DNA from: Brevibacterium sediminis
Lineage (GTDB): Bacteria > Actinomycetota > Actinomycetes > Actinomycetales > Brevibacteriaceae
Length of the DNA: 64,000 nt
Assembly: GCF_013623905.1 (NCBI RefSeq)
Contig: NZ_JABKDD010000012.1
Location: 1-64,000, forward strand
Reading direction: 5' to 3'
Part shown: in pieces, positions 25,874-33,970 of the stretch
Position numbering within the stretch: position 1 is the stretch's first letter
Layout of the letters: every line of letters starts with the position of its first letter
The notes under the pieces: generated by a model
What the model was told of the DNA's origin: nothing
The model's input: only the letters and a program-made list of their open reading frames with translations
Database searches by the model: none
Position numbers and translations under genes: made by a program

Positions 25874-25981
25874 GCATCCCTCACCGCTCCTCGCAGTCCG
25901 CCTTGGTGCAACGATTGGGTATGCGACTGCCAGCGTGTTTTGCGAGGAAATGTCGGGTGAACCGCTAGCGGTGAGGGATGC
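25874..25981. repeat. MITE-like element, copy B (GCATCCC ends)
   Basis: A 108-bp noncoding segment with perfect 15-bp terminal inverted repeats, GCATCCCTCACCGCT (25874-25888) and AGCGGTGAGGGATGC (25967-25981). It shares its ends and the adjacent CTCGCAGTCC with the element at 14544-14672. The middle of the two copies differs. Confidence 0.6.
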
Positions 25982-26208
25982 CTCGCGAGTGGCGTACGGC
26001 GGGCAGCCTCGGCGAAGGAATTGAGAAGTTGCCGCAGGATTCCTGCGGCCGAGCCAGTGATCTGGTCGGAGTGGCTCCTGTCCCCGGGGCAGGCTCACTG
26101 GGACTCACCGGGGCTCACGGGGGTTTGCCAGCATCCGCGGTTTCAGCCGGACCCGGGTGAGTTGCTAGTCTAGAGAGTCGACCAAACCATCGTGAAGAAG
26201 GCTTGTAC

Positions 26209-27819
26209 GTGTTTAACTCTCTGTCCGACAGGCTCACCGCGACTTTCAAGAATCTGCGCGGGAAGGGCCGGCTGTCCGAAGCCGACGTCGATGCCACCAT
26301 CCGTGAGATCAGACGTGCCCTGCTCGACGCCGACGTCGCCCTGCCTGTCGTGCGTGCCTTCACCGGCCGGATCCGTGAACGCGCCCTGTCCGAGGAGGTC
26401 TCGGGCGCACTCAATCCCGGCCAGCAGGTCGTCAAGATCGTCAACGACGAACTCGTCGGCATCCTCGGCGGTCAGACCCGTCGACTCAACTTCGCCAAGC
26501 GGCCGCCGACGGTCATCATGCTCGCCGGTCTCCAGGGTGCCGGTAAGACCACCCTGGCAGGAAAGCTCGCGCACTGGCTGAAGTCCGAGGGACACCGGCC
26601 GATGCTCGTCGCGGCCGACCTGCAGCGTCCCAATGCCGTCAACCAGCTCCAGATCGTCGGCGAACGTGCCGGTGCCGTGGTCTTCGCCCCGGAACCGGGC
26701 AACGGCGTCGGCGATCCGATCGAGGTCGCCACCGACTCGATCGAGGTCGCGAAGTCCAAGCTCCACGACGTCGTCATCGTCGATACGGCCGGTCGCCTCG
26801 GCATCGACGAGGAGCTCATGCAGCAGGCCGCGGACATCCGCAGCGCGGTCAACCCCGACGAAGTCCTCTTCGTCATCGACGCGATGATCGGTCAGGACGC
26901 GGTGAAGACCGCCGAGGCGTTCCTCGACGGCGTCGACTTCACCGGTGTCGTGCTCTCGAAGCTCGACGGCGACTCCCGTGGTGGTGCCGCGCTGTCCGTC
27001 GCCGAGGTGACCGGAAAGCCGATCATGTTCGCCTCCACGGGCGAATCGATGAAGGACTTCGAGCAGTTCCATCCGGACCGGATGGCCGACCGGATCCTCG
27101 ACATGGGCGACATCATGACGCTCATCGAGCAGGCCGAGAAGAACTTCGACGAAAAAGAGACCGAGAAGCTGAAGAAGAAGGTCGAATCCGGCGAGGACTT
27201 CGACCTCAACGACTTCCTCACGCAGATGGCGGGCCTGAAGAAGATGGGCTCGATGAAGAAGATGCTGGGCATGATGCCCGGTATGGGCCAGTACAAGGAG
27301 CAGCTGGCGAACTTCGACGAGCGCGAGGTCGACCGGGTCGAAGCGATTGTGAGATCGATGACACCCCAGGAGCGCTCCAACCCGAAGATCCTCAACGGCT
27401 CCCGCCGTGCCCGCATCGCCAAGGGTGCCGGCACCACGGTCACCGCGGTCAACCAGCTCATGGAGCGCTTCACTCAAGCGCAGAAGATGATGCGGTCGAT
27501 GACCCGCGGTGGCGGAATGCCCGGAATGCCTGGCGGCGGAGGTATGCCGCAGATGCCCGGAATGGGCGGAATGCCTGGTGCCGCGGGTGGCAAGAAGAAG
27601 AAACCCGCAGGGAAGAAGAAGGGCCGCAAGGGCGGTCAGTCGGGCAACCCGGCCAAGCGTGCGCAGGAGGCGCAGGCTCTGGCTGACAAGAAGGCGGGCA
27701 AGACCCAGGACCCGGTCGGCTCGGCCTTCGGCGGAGTCGATCTGGGCAAGGACGAGGAATTCGATCCGGCGAACCTGCCCAAGGGCTTCGGCGGAATCTT
27801 CCCAGGTGGCAAGAAGTAG
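26209..27819 (+). CDS. ffh: Signal recognition particle protein Ffh
   Basis: Ffh binds signal sequences emerging from ribosomes together with 4.5S RNA. The 536-aa protein starts (GTG) FNSLSDRLTATFKNLRG, with N domain to about 90, G1 GLQGAGKTTLAGKLA, DTAGRLGIDEEL, the G4 SKLDGDSRGG, and the Met-rich M domain (about 310-430, PGMGQYKEQL and SNPKILNGSRRARIAKGAG). After it comes a Gly/Met-rich GGMPGMPGG repeat and a Lys-rich tail (about 440-536), a longer extension than the usual end near 500 aa. The GTG is preceded by GAAGAAGG at seven bases; the TTG at 26203 is less likely. Confidence 0.95.
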   Translation: MFNSLSDRLTATFKNLRGKGRLSEADVDATIREIRRALLDADVALPVVRAFTGRIRERALSEEVSGALNPGQQVVKIVNDELVGILGGQTRRLNFAKRPPTVIMLAGLQGAGKTTLAGKLAHWLKSEGHRPMLVAADLQRPNAVNQLQIVGERAGAVVFAPEPGNGVGDPIEVATDSIEVAKSKLHDVVIVDTAGRLGIDEELMQQAADIRSAVNPDEVLFVIDAMIGQDAVKTAEAFLDGVDFTGVVLSKLDGDSRGGAALSVAEVTGKPIMFASTGESMKDFEQFHPDRMADRILDMGDIMTLIEQAEKNFDEKETEKLKKKVESGEDFDLNDFLTQMAGLKKMGSMKKMLGMMPGMGQYKEQLANFDEREVDRVEAIVRSMTPQERSNPKILNGSRRARIAKGAGTTVTAVNQLMERFTQAQKMMRSMTRGGGMPGMPGGGGMPQMPGMGGMPGAAGGKKKKPAGKKKGRKGGQSGNPAKRAQEAQALADKKAGKTQDPVGSAFGGVDLGKDEEFDPANLPKGFGGIFPGGKK

Positions 27820-27976
27820 AGCCTTCTGGCACAATTGACTCTTGTACTTTTGCTCTCGGTCCGGGCCCTCTCATCCGCGCCGAAGTGATAGTCCGAGCCG
27901 CGGCTTCCAGCAGATCAACCCCACGATTCTTCTGGTACAGCTGTGCACACAGAACACAAAAGGAGACACCACTAAA

Positions 27977-28420
27977 GTGGCAGTCAAAATTCGTCTGACC
28001 CGCATGGGCAAGATCCGTGCACCCTTCTACCGCGTCGTCGTCGCTGACTCGAAGACCCGTCGTGACGGTAAGGCCATCGAACAGATCGGCATCTACCACC
28101 CGACCCGTGAGCCTTCGGTCATCGAGATCGACTCCGAGCGCGCACAGTACTGGCTCGGCGTCGGCGCACAGCCGAGCGACCAGGTCAAGGCTCTGCTCAA
28201 GCTCACCGGTGACTGGCAGAAGTTCACCGGCGAAGGCGAAGCGGTCAACACCGTGAAGCCGCAGCCGGAGAAGGAAGCCTACGTGGCCCCCAACGCCGAA
28301 TCGGTGGTCAAGGAAGCCATCACGCAGAAGGGCGGCAAGTCCGCTGAAGCTGCCGAGGCGCCGGCCGAGGAAGCAGCCGAAGCCGCACCTGAGGCCGCTG
28401 AAGAAAGCGCTGAAGCCTGA
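27977..28420 (+). CDS. rpsP: 30S ribosomal protein S16
   Basis: A 147-aa S16 starting (GTG) [11 protein letters not shown], with the conserved [13 protein letters not shown] and [14 protein letters not shown]. The core ends near residue 95; the remaining ~50 residues are an Ala/Glu-rich, probably disordered tail typical of several Micrococcales. AGGAGA lies 10 bases before the GTG. It leads the rpsP-khpA pair and is followed by it after one base. Confidence 0.95.
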   Translation: MAVKIRLTRMGKIRAPFYRVVVADSKTRRDGKAIEQIGIYHPTREPSVIEIDSERAQYWLGVGAQPSDQVKALLKLTGDWQKFTGEGEAVNTVKPQPEKEAYVAPNAESVVKEAITQKGGKSAEAAEAPAEEAAEAAPEAAEESAEA

Positions 28421-28421
28421 G

Positions 28422-28652
28422 ATGTTGCCTGATTCGCTCGAACATCTGGTCCGCGGAATCGTCGATCATCCCGACGACGTCTCCGTTCGTTCGCGTTCTT
28501 CGCAGCGCGGCACGACCCTCGAGGTCCGGGTTCACCCCGAAGACCTCGGCCGGGTCATCGGCCGTGCAGGCAGGACCGCCAAGGCCCTGCGCACCGTGAT
28601 GAACTCGCTGGCCGGCCGTGAGTCGGTGCGAGTGGACCTCATCGAGGCGTAA
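28422..28652 (+). CDS. khpA: KH-domain RNA-binding protein KhpA
   Basis: A 76-aa protein that is essentially one KH domain, with the GXXG loop in GRAGRTAKALRTVMN. KhpA (YlqC) binds RNA and, with KhpB/Jag, influences cell elongation and division in Gram-positives. It is translated right after rpsP, as in nearly all actinobacteria, and a strong terminator follows eleven bases after its stop. Confidence 0.92.
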   Translation: MLPDSLEHLVRGIVDHPDDVSVRSRSSQRGTTLEVRVHPEDLGRVIGRAGRTAKALRTVMNSLAGRESVRVDLIEA

Positions 28653-28662
28653 ATCCAACATC

Positions 28663-28702
28663 CGAGAGGGGATGCTGCGCACATGCGTTGCATCCCCTCT
28701 CG
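28663..28702 (+). terminator. Terminator after rpsP-khpA
   Basis: CGAGAGGGGATGC (28663-28675) and GCATCCCCTCTCG (28690-28702) are a perfect 13-bp stem with a 14-base loop, followed by TGTATTC. It separates rpsP-khpA from rimM. Confidence 0.8.
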
Positions 28703-28726
28703 TGTATTCACCTAACCGTCGCCGAC

Positions 28727-28732
28727 TACACT
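28727..28732 (+). promoter_or_regulatory. Likely rimM -10 box
   Basis: TACACT between the khpA terminator and rimM fits TANNNT and would give a leader of about 95 bases. The -35 region is not distinct. Confidence 0.35.
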
Positions 28733-28832
28733 GGTGCCAGAACACGGCGGCCCGCCGTACGACCGCAGAAACGCAGTCACCCGGGTGCAGGTCCGGCCGG
28801 ACAGACAGCGACAGCAGACTTCGAGGAGCAGT

Positions 28833-29333
28833 ATGGACACGGTGATCGCCCGGCTGGGCAAGCCGCACGGAATCAAGGGCGAGTTCACCGTCGAGGTGCG
28901 CACCGACCGGCCCGAGGACCGGCTCAATCCAGGGGCGACCTTCGCCACCGATCCCGATATCGGAGAGCTGACGCTGAAGTCGGCGAGGTGGCATCGCAAC
29001 CGCCTGCTCCTGGCCTTCGACGAGGTCCCCGACCGCAACCGCGCCGAGGAGATCCGCAACACCCTCATCCTCGCCGAAGCGGATGAGGACGAAGACGAAA
29101 CCGACGCCTGGTACCTCGACGACCTCATCGGCCTCAAGGTCTACGAGAACGACGCCCTCGTCGGCGAGATCGTCGACGTCACGAACGGCACCGCCCAGGA
29201 TCTGCTCCACATGAAGCACACCGCCGGACACGTTGTGCTCATCCCCTTCGTCACCGAGATCGTGCCCGACGTCGACATCGAATCGGGACGCGTCACCGTC
29301 ACCCCGCCCGCCGGCCTCTTCGACGCCGAATGA
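28833..29333 (+). CDS. rimM: 16S rRNA processing protein RimM
   Basis: RimM binds S19 and helps mature the head of the 30S subunit. The 166-aa protein has the N-terminal beta-barrel opening [17 protein letters not shown] and the C-terminal PRC-barrel with [14 protein letters not shown] and [14 protein letters not shown]. The ATG at 28833 follows GAGGAG, and the stop overlaps the possible trmD start by ATGA. Confidence 0.95.
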   Translation: MDTVIARLGKPHGIKGEFTVEVRTDRPEDRLNPGATFATDPDIGELTLKSARWHRNRLLLAFDEVPDRNRAEEIRNTLILAEADEDEDETDAWYLDDLIGLKVYENDALVGEIVDVTNGTAQDLLHMKHTAGHVVLIPFVTEIVPDVDIESGRVTVTPPAGLFDAE

Positions 29334-30271
29334 GCGAACCATCCCCGATGCCCGAATCGTCCCCGATGATTGGCACCGACACCCCCGCCGAGGCGACCGG
29401 AACGGACCCGGTGACCCAGGGTGCGACCTGCGCCGACGTGGTCGGACCGCAGATGTCGATCGACGTCGTGTCAATCTTCCCCGAATACCTCGCCGGACTG
29501 CAGCTCTCGCTCATCGGCAAGGCCGTCGATCGTGGTCAGCTGAGCCTCGGCGTCCACGACCTGCGGGACTTCACCTTCGACCGGCACAACACCGTCGATG
29601 ACTCGCCCTACGGTGGGGGAGCGGGAATGGTCATGAAGGCCGAACCCTGGGCGCTGGCTCTCGAGCACATCCTGGCAGGTCGCGGCAGCGCTGCGGTGGA
29701 CGAAGGTGCGGACGGTGCTCGGACCGCCGGTCCGGCAGTCGGAGGCAAGCCGACGCTCATCGTGCCCAGCCCTGCCGGGCAGGTGTTCGATCAGCGCATC
29801 GCCGAGGATCTCGCCGCCCGCGACCACCTCGTCTTCGCCTGCGGACGCTACGAAGGAATCGACCAGCGCGTCATCGATTGGGCCGGGGAGCACTTCGACC
29901 TGCTGCCCATGAGCATCGGCGACTACGTCCTCAACGGCGGTGAAGTCGCCTCGATGGTGATGATCGAAGCGGTCACCCGCCTCATCCCCGGCGTCATCGG
30001 AAACCCCGAGTCGCTGACCGAGGAAAGCCACGAAGACGGACTGCTCGAATACCCGATCTATACGAAGCCGGCGAACTGGCGCGGTCGCGAAGTGCCCGAG
30101 ATCCTGCTCAGCGGCAACCACGCTGCGATCGCCAGGTGGCGACGTGACCGACGTCTCGAACGCACCGCGGATGTCAGACCGGATCTGCTCGAGAAGCTCG
30201 ATGACCTGAGCAAGGACGACCTGGCCGCGCTTGAGCGGTTTGAGTCTGAGCGCTCAACCGTGACAGAATAG
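29330..30271 (+). CDS. trmD: tRNA (guanine(37)-N1)-methyltransferase TrmD
   Basis: TrmD methylates G37 next to the anticodon and prevents frameshifting. The SPOUT-fold core begins [15 protein letters not shown] and has [13 protein letters not shown], the knot segment [27 protein letters not shown] and the C-terminal [11 protein letters not shown] domain. From ATG 29330, which overlaps rimM by ATGA, the product is 313 aa with a 41-residue extension rich in Ser, Pro and Thr; ATG 29453 would give the usual 272 aa. The coupled start is plausible, but the extension is not part of the family. A short low-complexity loop follows residue 115. Confidence 0.93.
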   Translation: MSEPSPMPESSPMIGTDTPAEATGTDPVTQGATCADVVGPQMSIDVVSIFPEYLAGLQLSLIGKAVDRGQLSLGVHDLRDFTFDRHNTVDDSPYGGGAGMVMKAEPWALALEHILAGRGSAAVDEGADGARTAGPAVGGKPTLIVPSPAGQVFDQRIAEDLAARDHLVFACGRYEGIDQRVIDWAGEHFDLLPMSIGDYVLNGGEVASMVMIEAVTRLIPGVIGNPESLTEESHEDGLLEYPIYTKPANWRGREVPEILLSGNHAAIARWRRDRRLERTADVRPDLLEKLDDLSKDDLAALERFESERSTVTE

Positions 30272-30286
30272 AGCGTCGCGTTTGTT

Positions 30287-30317
30287 GGCACTCACCTGCT
30301 TCAGGGGGATGAGTGCC
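30287..30317 (+). promoter_or_regulatory. Hairpin in the rplS leader
   Basis: GGCACTC (30287-30293) and GAGTGCC (30311-30317) can pair in the 170-base space before rplS. It may be a terminator of trmD or part of a ribosomal protein leader; the sequence does not decide between these. Confidence 0.35.
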
Positions 30318-30444
30318 CACGGTGGCCCGTCGCATCGATTCGGCGGGTCGACGGGGAGAGATCCCGACAGACGATCCAGTTACCGGAACACCGGTCCGAT
30401 ATGCGTGTCCTCGACCTGAAGCAGAGGCCACAGGAGAAACCACA

Positions 30445-30786
30445 ATGCAGAAGCTCGATGTTGTAGATGCAGCCTCGCTGAAGTCTGACGTTCCCGAATT
30501 CCGTCCGGGCGACACCCTCAACGTTCACGTCAAGGTGATCGAAGGTTCGCGCTCGCGTATTCAGGTCTTCAAGGGAATCGTCATCCGTCGCCAGGGCGAC
30601 GGCGTTCGCGAGACCTTCACCGTCCGTAAGATCAGCTTCGGCGTCGGTGTGGAGCGTACCTTCCCGGTGCACTCGCCCAACGTCGACAAGATCGAGGTGC
30701 TCACCCGCGGCGCTGTGCGCCGTGCGAAGCTGTACTACCTGCGCGAACTGCGCGGCAAGGCTGCTCGCATCCGCGAAAAGGCCTGA
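30445..30786 (+). CDS. rplS: 50S ribosomal protein L19
   Basis: A 113-aa L19 at the 30S-50S interface. [55 protein letters not shown] and the basic end [18 protein letters not shown] are all as expected. ATG 30445 is preceded by AGGAGAAACCACA. The gene order trmD-rplS-lepB is standard. Confidence 0.96.
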   Translation: MQKLDVVDAASLKSDVPEFRPGDTLNVHVKVIEGSRSRIQVFKGIVIRRQGDGVRETFTVRKISFGVGVERTFPVHSPNVDKIEVLTRGAVRRAKLYYLRELRGKAARIREKA

Positions 30787-30799
30787 TTTGCCCGGCACT

Positions 30800-31441
30800 G
30801 TGGGCGATGATCACAAGGTGCCGAACAGACATGAAGACGCGACCTTCGGGTCGCGTCTTCTGTCTTCGGCACGGTTCTGGAAGGCGATCGTGGCGATCGT
30901 CGTCGTCATCATCGTGCTCGGCGGATCGATCCGCGGATTCGTCATCCAGCGCTTCACCATTCCGAGCGCCTCGATGGAGCCGACGCTCAATGTCGATGAT
31001 TCGATCACGGTGTGGCGCCCGGACGCCCTGCGCGGAGACCTCCAACGCGGAGACATCGTCGTCTTCGACGGCCGCGGATCGTTCGTCGACGATGCGCTGC
31101 CCACTCCTCTGCAGAAGATCGGTTCCTGGGTCGGACTCGGCCCTCGGGACGTCTACTACGTCAAACGCGTCATCGCCGTCGGCGGTGACAGCCTCGAATG
31201 CTGCGACGCGAAGGGTCGTCTGCTGCTCAACGGCAAGCCTCTGACCGAGGACTATGCGCCGGCCCCCGCCTCGTCGGTGGAATTCTCCATCGAAGTCCCC
31301 GAGGGCACCATGTGGGTGATGGGCGACAATCGCAACGACTCCGCCGACTCCAGGTCGCTGCTGGGACGGCCCGGTGGGGGATTCATCCCCACCGATCGGA
31401 TCATCGGCCCCGTGATCGGGCACGGTTCCTCGATCGACTGA
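30800..31441 (+). CDS. lepB: Signal peptidase I (first of two)
   Basis: A type I signal peptidase that cleaves exported preproteins on the outer face. One membrane helix (about residues 28-50) is followed by the catalytic Ser in IPSASMEPTL, the Lys in YYVKRVIAVGGD, and the box GDNRNDSADSRSLLG. No ATG is available; GTG 30800 (213 aa), GTG 30818 (207 aa) and TTG 30788 are all possible. A perfect 12-bp hairpin with a UUCG loop (30833-30860) lies within the first codons of every one of these, which is unusual. A paralogue follows 106 bases downstream. Confidence 0.88.
   Translation: MGDDHKVPNRHEDATFGSRLLSSARFWKAIVAIVVVIIVLGGSIRGFVIQRFTIPSASMEPTLNVDDSITVWRPDALRGDLQRGDIVVFDGRGSFVDDALPTPLQKIGSWVGLGPRDVYYVKRVIAVGGDSLECCDAKGRLLLNGKPLTEDYAPAPASSVEFSIEVPEGTMWVMGDNRNDSADSRSLLGRPGGGFIPTDRIIGPVIGHGSSID
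30833..30860 (+). terminator. UUCG hairpin in the start of lepB, possible terminator/attenuator
   Basis: GAAGACGCGACC, TTCG and GGTCGCGTCTTC make a perfect 12-bp stem closed by C(UUCG)G, one of the most stable tetraloops, 46 bases after the rplS stop. It is followed by TGTCTTCGG, not by a long U tract. It overlaps the first codons of lepB. Confidence 0.55.
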
Positions 31442-31442
31442 G

Positions 31443-31478
31443 CGCACACACCGCAACTGCACTGCGGCTGAGTGTGCG
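31443..31478 (+). terminator. Weak hairpin between the two signal peptidase genes
   Basis: CGCACAC (31443-31449) and GTGTGCG (31472-31478), with an inner CGCA/TGCG pairing, form a stem directly after the first lepB stop. There is no U tract. Confidence 0.35.
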
Positions 31479-31547
31479 GCGAGAGTCGTGCTGATACGCT
31501 CGGTTCAGTCCACAGCCGCAGTCCTGGTCCGATGTGAAAGCGAACGA

Positions 31548-32255
31548 ATGACAAGCGAATCCGAAGCTTCCCCGCCGCCCGCCTCGAAACGGTTCGCGCG
31601 CGGTCTGCTGGAGACCCTGGCGATCATCGTCGTCGCCCTGCTCATCTCGACGGCCCTGAAGACGTGGGTCGTCCGTTCGTTCTACATCCCGTCCGAATCC
31701 ATGATGACCACTCTTCAGGTCGATGACCGGGTGCTCGTCAACCAGCTGGCTCACCGCTTCGGACCCGCCGACCGCGGCGACATCATCGTCTTCGACGACC
31801 CGGACCATTGGCTCTCGGCCGCCGAGACCGCCGAATACACTCCGAACCCGGTCCTCGAATTCATCGGCTTGGCCCCCGCGGACTCGGGCAATCAGCTGAT
31901 CAAACGGGTCGTCGGCGTCGGCGGCGACACGATCAGATGCTGTGACGCCGAGGGACGCCTGCTGGTCAACGGCGAACCGATCGACGAAACCTATCTCGAT
32001 GAGGGCACCGCTCCCTCGGAGGTCGAATTCGAAGTCACAGTGCCCGAAGGCCATTACTGGGTGATGGGCGACAACCGCAGCAACTCCGCCGACTCGCGCT
32101 ACCACATGGACACCGACCCCTTCGTGGCCGAAGACGACGTCGTCGGCACCGTGTTCCTCATCAACTGGCCGTTCAAGCACTTCAGCTGGGTCTCGACACC
32201 CGACAAGGTCTTCGCGGACGTACCGGACACCGCCGAGGGACTCAGCGGGAACTGA
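31548..32255 (+). CDS. lepB: Signal peptidase I (second of two)
   Basis: A 235-aa paralogue of the preceding peptidase: N-terminal helix (about residues 20-42), catalytic Ser in IPSESMMTTL, Lys in IKRVVGVGGD and GDNRSNSADSRYHM. The active residues are intact. The loop DDPDHWLSAAETAEYTPN is specific to this copy. ATG 31548 follows a GAACGA site; an ATG at 31488 would lengthen the N-terminus unnaturally. Its stop overlaps the rnhB start by one base (TGATG). Tandem lepB genes occur in several actinobacteria and may divide preprotein substrates. Confidence 0.92.
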   Translation: MTSESEASPPPASKRFARGLLETLAIIVVALLISTALKTWVVRSFYIPSESMMTTLQVDDRVLVNQLAHRFGPADRGDIIVFDDPDHWLSAAETAEYTPNPVLEFIGLAPADSGNQLIKRVVGVGGDTIRCCDAEGRLLVNGEPIDETYLDEGTAPSEVEFEVTVPEGHYWVMGDNRSNSADSRYHMDTDPFVAEDDVVGTVFLINWPFKHFSWVSTPDKVFADVPDTAEGLSGN

Positions 32256-33067
32256 TGGCCGCACGTGGACTGACCGACCTCAGCGTCGAACGGGAACTGC
32301 TGAGCGAGGGATTCGACTACGTCATCGGCGTCGACGAGGTGGGCCGTGGTGCCCTGGCCGGGCCCGTCAGCGTCGGTGTCGCCCTGTTCGATCTGCGCAT
32401 TCTCACCGCCGCCGAGGTGCCCGCCGGCATCCATGATTCGAAGCAGCTGAGCGCGCAGTCGAGGCAGGAGGCCACCGACCGCGTGCGGTCGTGGGCGACC
32501 GTCGCGGCGGTGGGATCGTCGACGCCGGCCGAGCTCGACGAGGTGGGGATGACGATGGCGCTCAACCTCGCCGGACGTCGCGCCATGATCTCGATGCTGC
32601 GCGAATGGGCGGACGCTCGTTCCGACAGGCACGGTTCGGGCGGTTCCGAAAGGAACGGTTCGGGAGGTGCCGATGTCAACGGAACGGCCGCCTCGGCGAG
32701 GGAATTCCCGGGCCGGACGATGGTGCTCCTCGACGGTCGACACGATTGGCTTTCGGCCCCACTCACCCTCGATTGCCTGGGGACATTCGGTGACTGTGTC
32801 GACCTCGAACTGCCGCCTGTGCGCACCGTGATCAAGGGGGACGGCTCCGTTCCGGCTATCGCGGCGGCGAGCATCGTGGCGAAAGTGGCACGCGACGAGA
32901 CGATGATCGCACTCGCGGAGGCCCATCCGCACTATGGTTGGGAATCGAACGTGGGATACGGGACGGTGAAGCACCGACAGGGCATCACCGAACTCGGACC
33001 CAGCATCCACCACCGGAGAAGCTTCCGCCTGACCGCGGACTCAGGAGCGAAGGAGGGCCTGTTATGA
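32255..33067 (+). CDS. rnhB: Ribonuclease HII with an internal insertion
   Basis: RNase HII removes ribonucleotides from DNA and the RNA of RNA-DNA hybrids. The 270-aa protein has GVDEVGRGALAGPV with the first Asp-Glu pair (residues 27-28), the KQLS segment, the third Asp in MVLLDG and the fourth in KVARDE (partly as KGDGSVPAIAAASIVAKVARDE), then the C-terminal YGWESNVGYGT. A low-complexity insertion, about residues 121-153, separates two conserved blocks. It contains two tandem 24-bp units (32627-32650 and 32651-32674) that encode RHGSGGSE and RNGSGGAD, and a CGCCTCGGCG word. It is cotranslated with lepB and DUF2469. Confidence 0.93.
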   Translation: MAARGLTDLSVERELLSEGFDYVIGVDEVGRGALAGPVSVGVALFDLRILTAAEVPAGIHDSKQLSAQSRQEATDRVRSWATVAAVGSSTPAELDEVGMTMALNLAGRRAMISMLREWADARSDRHGSGGSERNGSGGADVNGTAASAREFPGRTMVLLDGRHDWLSAPLTLDCLGTFGDCVDLELPPVRTVIKGDGSVPAIAAASIVAKVARDETMIALAEAHPHYGWESNVGYGTVKHRQGITELGPSIHHRRSFRLTADSGAKEGLL

Positions 33068-33381
33068 GCGCCGATGATCTTGACGACTACGAAGCACAAC
33101 TCGAGCTTGCGCTGTACAAGGAATACCGGGACGTCGTCGGTCTCTTCGCCTATGTCGTCGAGACCGAGCGCCGGTTCTACCTCGCCAACCACGTCGACCT
33201 CAAGGCTCACAACGATGCCGGCGACGTGTACTTCGAACTCACCCTGCGCGACGCGTGGGTGTGGGACAGCTACAGGTCGGCACGGTTCATCAAGACTGTG
33301 CACGTGCTGACGTTCAAGGACGTCAATATCGAAGAGATCGCGAAGTCCGATCTCGAACCGCCGACGGCGATCCGCGGCTGA
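33064..33381 (+). CDS. DUF2469 family protein
   Basis: A 105-aa acidic protein with the DUF2469 hallmark DDYEAQLELALYKEYRDVV at its beginning and FYLANHVDLKAH. The family is confined to actinobacteria and nearly always follows rnhB, as here, with an ATGA overlap. Its function is unknown. A terminator lies about 90 bases downstream. Confidence 0.93.
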   Translation: MSADDLDDYEAQLELALYKEYRDVVGLFAYVVETERRFYLANHVDLKAHNDAGDVYFELTLRDAWVWDSYRSARFIKTVHVLTFKDVNIEEIAKSDLEPPTAIRG

Positions 33382-33468
33382 GACGGGGCGCCGGGGCCAC
33401 CGGCGAACCCTGGGCTCACTCACCCATGCACCGATTGCTGTGGACGAGGCACTGACTCGACCGTCCTC

Positions 33469-33507
33469 GGCCTGTGGATGAGGCGGCCTCGTCCACAGGC
33501 CCTTTTT
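33469..33507 (+). terminator. Rho-independent terminator after DUF2469
   Basis: GGCCTGTGGA (33469-33478) and TCCACAGGCC (33492-33501) enclose a small inner GAGG/CCTC hairpin and are followed by CTTTTTCT. This ends the rplS-to-DUF2469 group. Confidence 0.85.
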
Positions 33508-33550
33508 CTGCTCTTCCCTGAAGTATTGCCGGCATGGTCATCTGACCGGT

Positions 33551-33970
33551 ATGGGACGGATACGAACACCCGGTCGGACACGAGCGTCGAAGAGCACGCG
33601 GACCGTGAAGGGCCTGCGCAAGCAGGCGCTCGGCAGCAGAGGAGAGGACCTCGCCGCTGCGTTCCTCGAAGACGCTGGACTCGTCGTTCTCGAACGCAAC
33701 TTCCGGTGCCCACGCGGTGAGCTCGACATCATCGCCCGCGACGGTGACACCGCGGTCTTCGTGGAGGTCAAGACGCGTCGCACGGCCATGCTCGGATCAC
33801 CGCTGGAGGCCGTGACCCGAAACAAGCTCGCCCGCATCCGCACATTGGCAGGGTTCTGGCTGAGCGGGCAGGACGAATACTTTCCGGCCACGCGCATCGA
33901 CGCACTCGGGATCATCATGGAACCGCGCGTCCAGTACTTCCACTGCCCGAACATCCAGGTCGATTCGTGA
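33551..33970 (+). CDS. YraN/UPF0102 endonuclease-like protein
   Basis: A 139-aa protein with a restriction-endonuclease fold. GSRGEDLAAAFLEDAGL, the ERNFRCPRGELDIIARD and FVEVKTRR motifs contain the PD-(D/E)xK residues (Glu/Asp, then E-x-K). The function of this widespread family is uncertain, possibly in DNA processing, as it is nearly always found beside comM/dprA. The N-terminal ~20 residues are basic and extra. Its stop overlaps the comM start. Confidence 0.88.
   Translation: MGRIRTPGRTRASKSTRTVKGLRKQALGSRGEDLAAAFLEDAGLVVLERNFRCPRGELDIIARDGDTAVFVEVKTRRTAMLGSPLEAVTRNKLARIRTLAGFWLSGQDEYFPATRIDALGIIMEPRVQYFHCPNIQVDS

Larger units (their letters stand above)
25796..26208. other. Noncoding stretch between amt and ffh
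   Basis: About 410 bases. It holds a GC hairpin after amt (25805-25832), the MITE-like element copy B (25874-25981), a GCCTCGGCG word at 26006-26014 and, just before ffh, TAGTCT (26166-26171), which may be the ffh -10 box. I find no convincing gene in it; in particular no glnB remnant. Confidence 0.5.
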
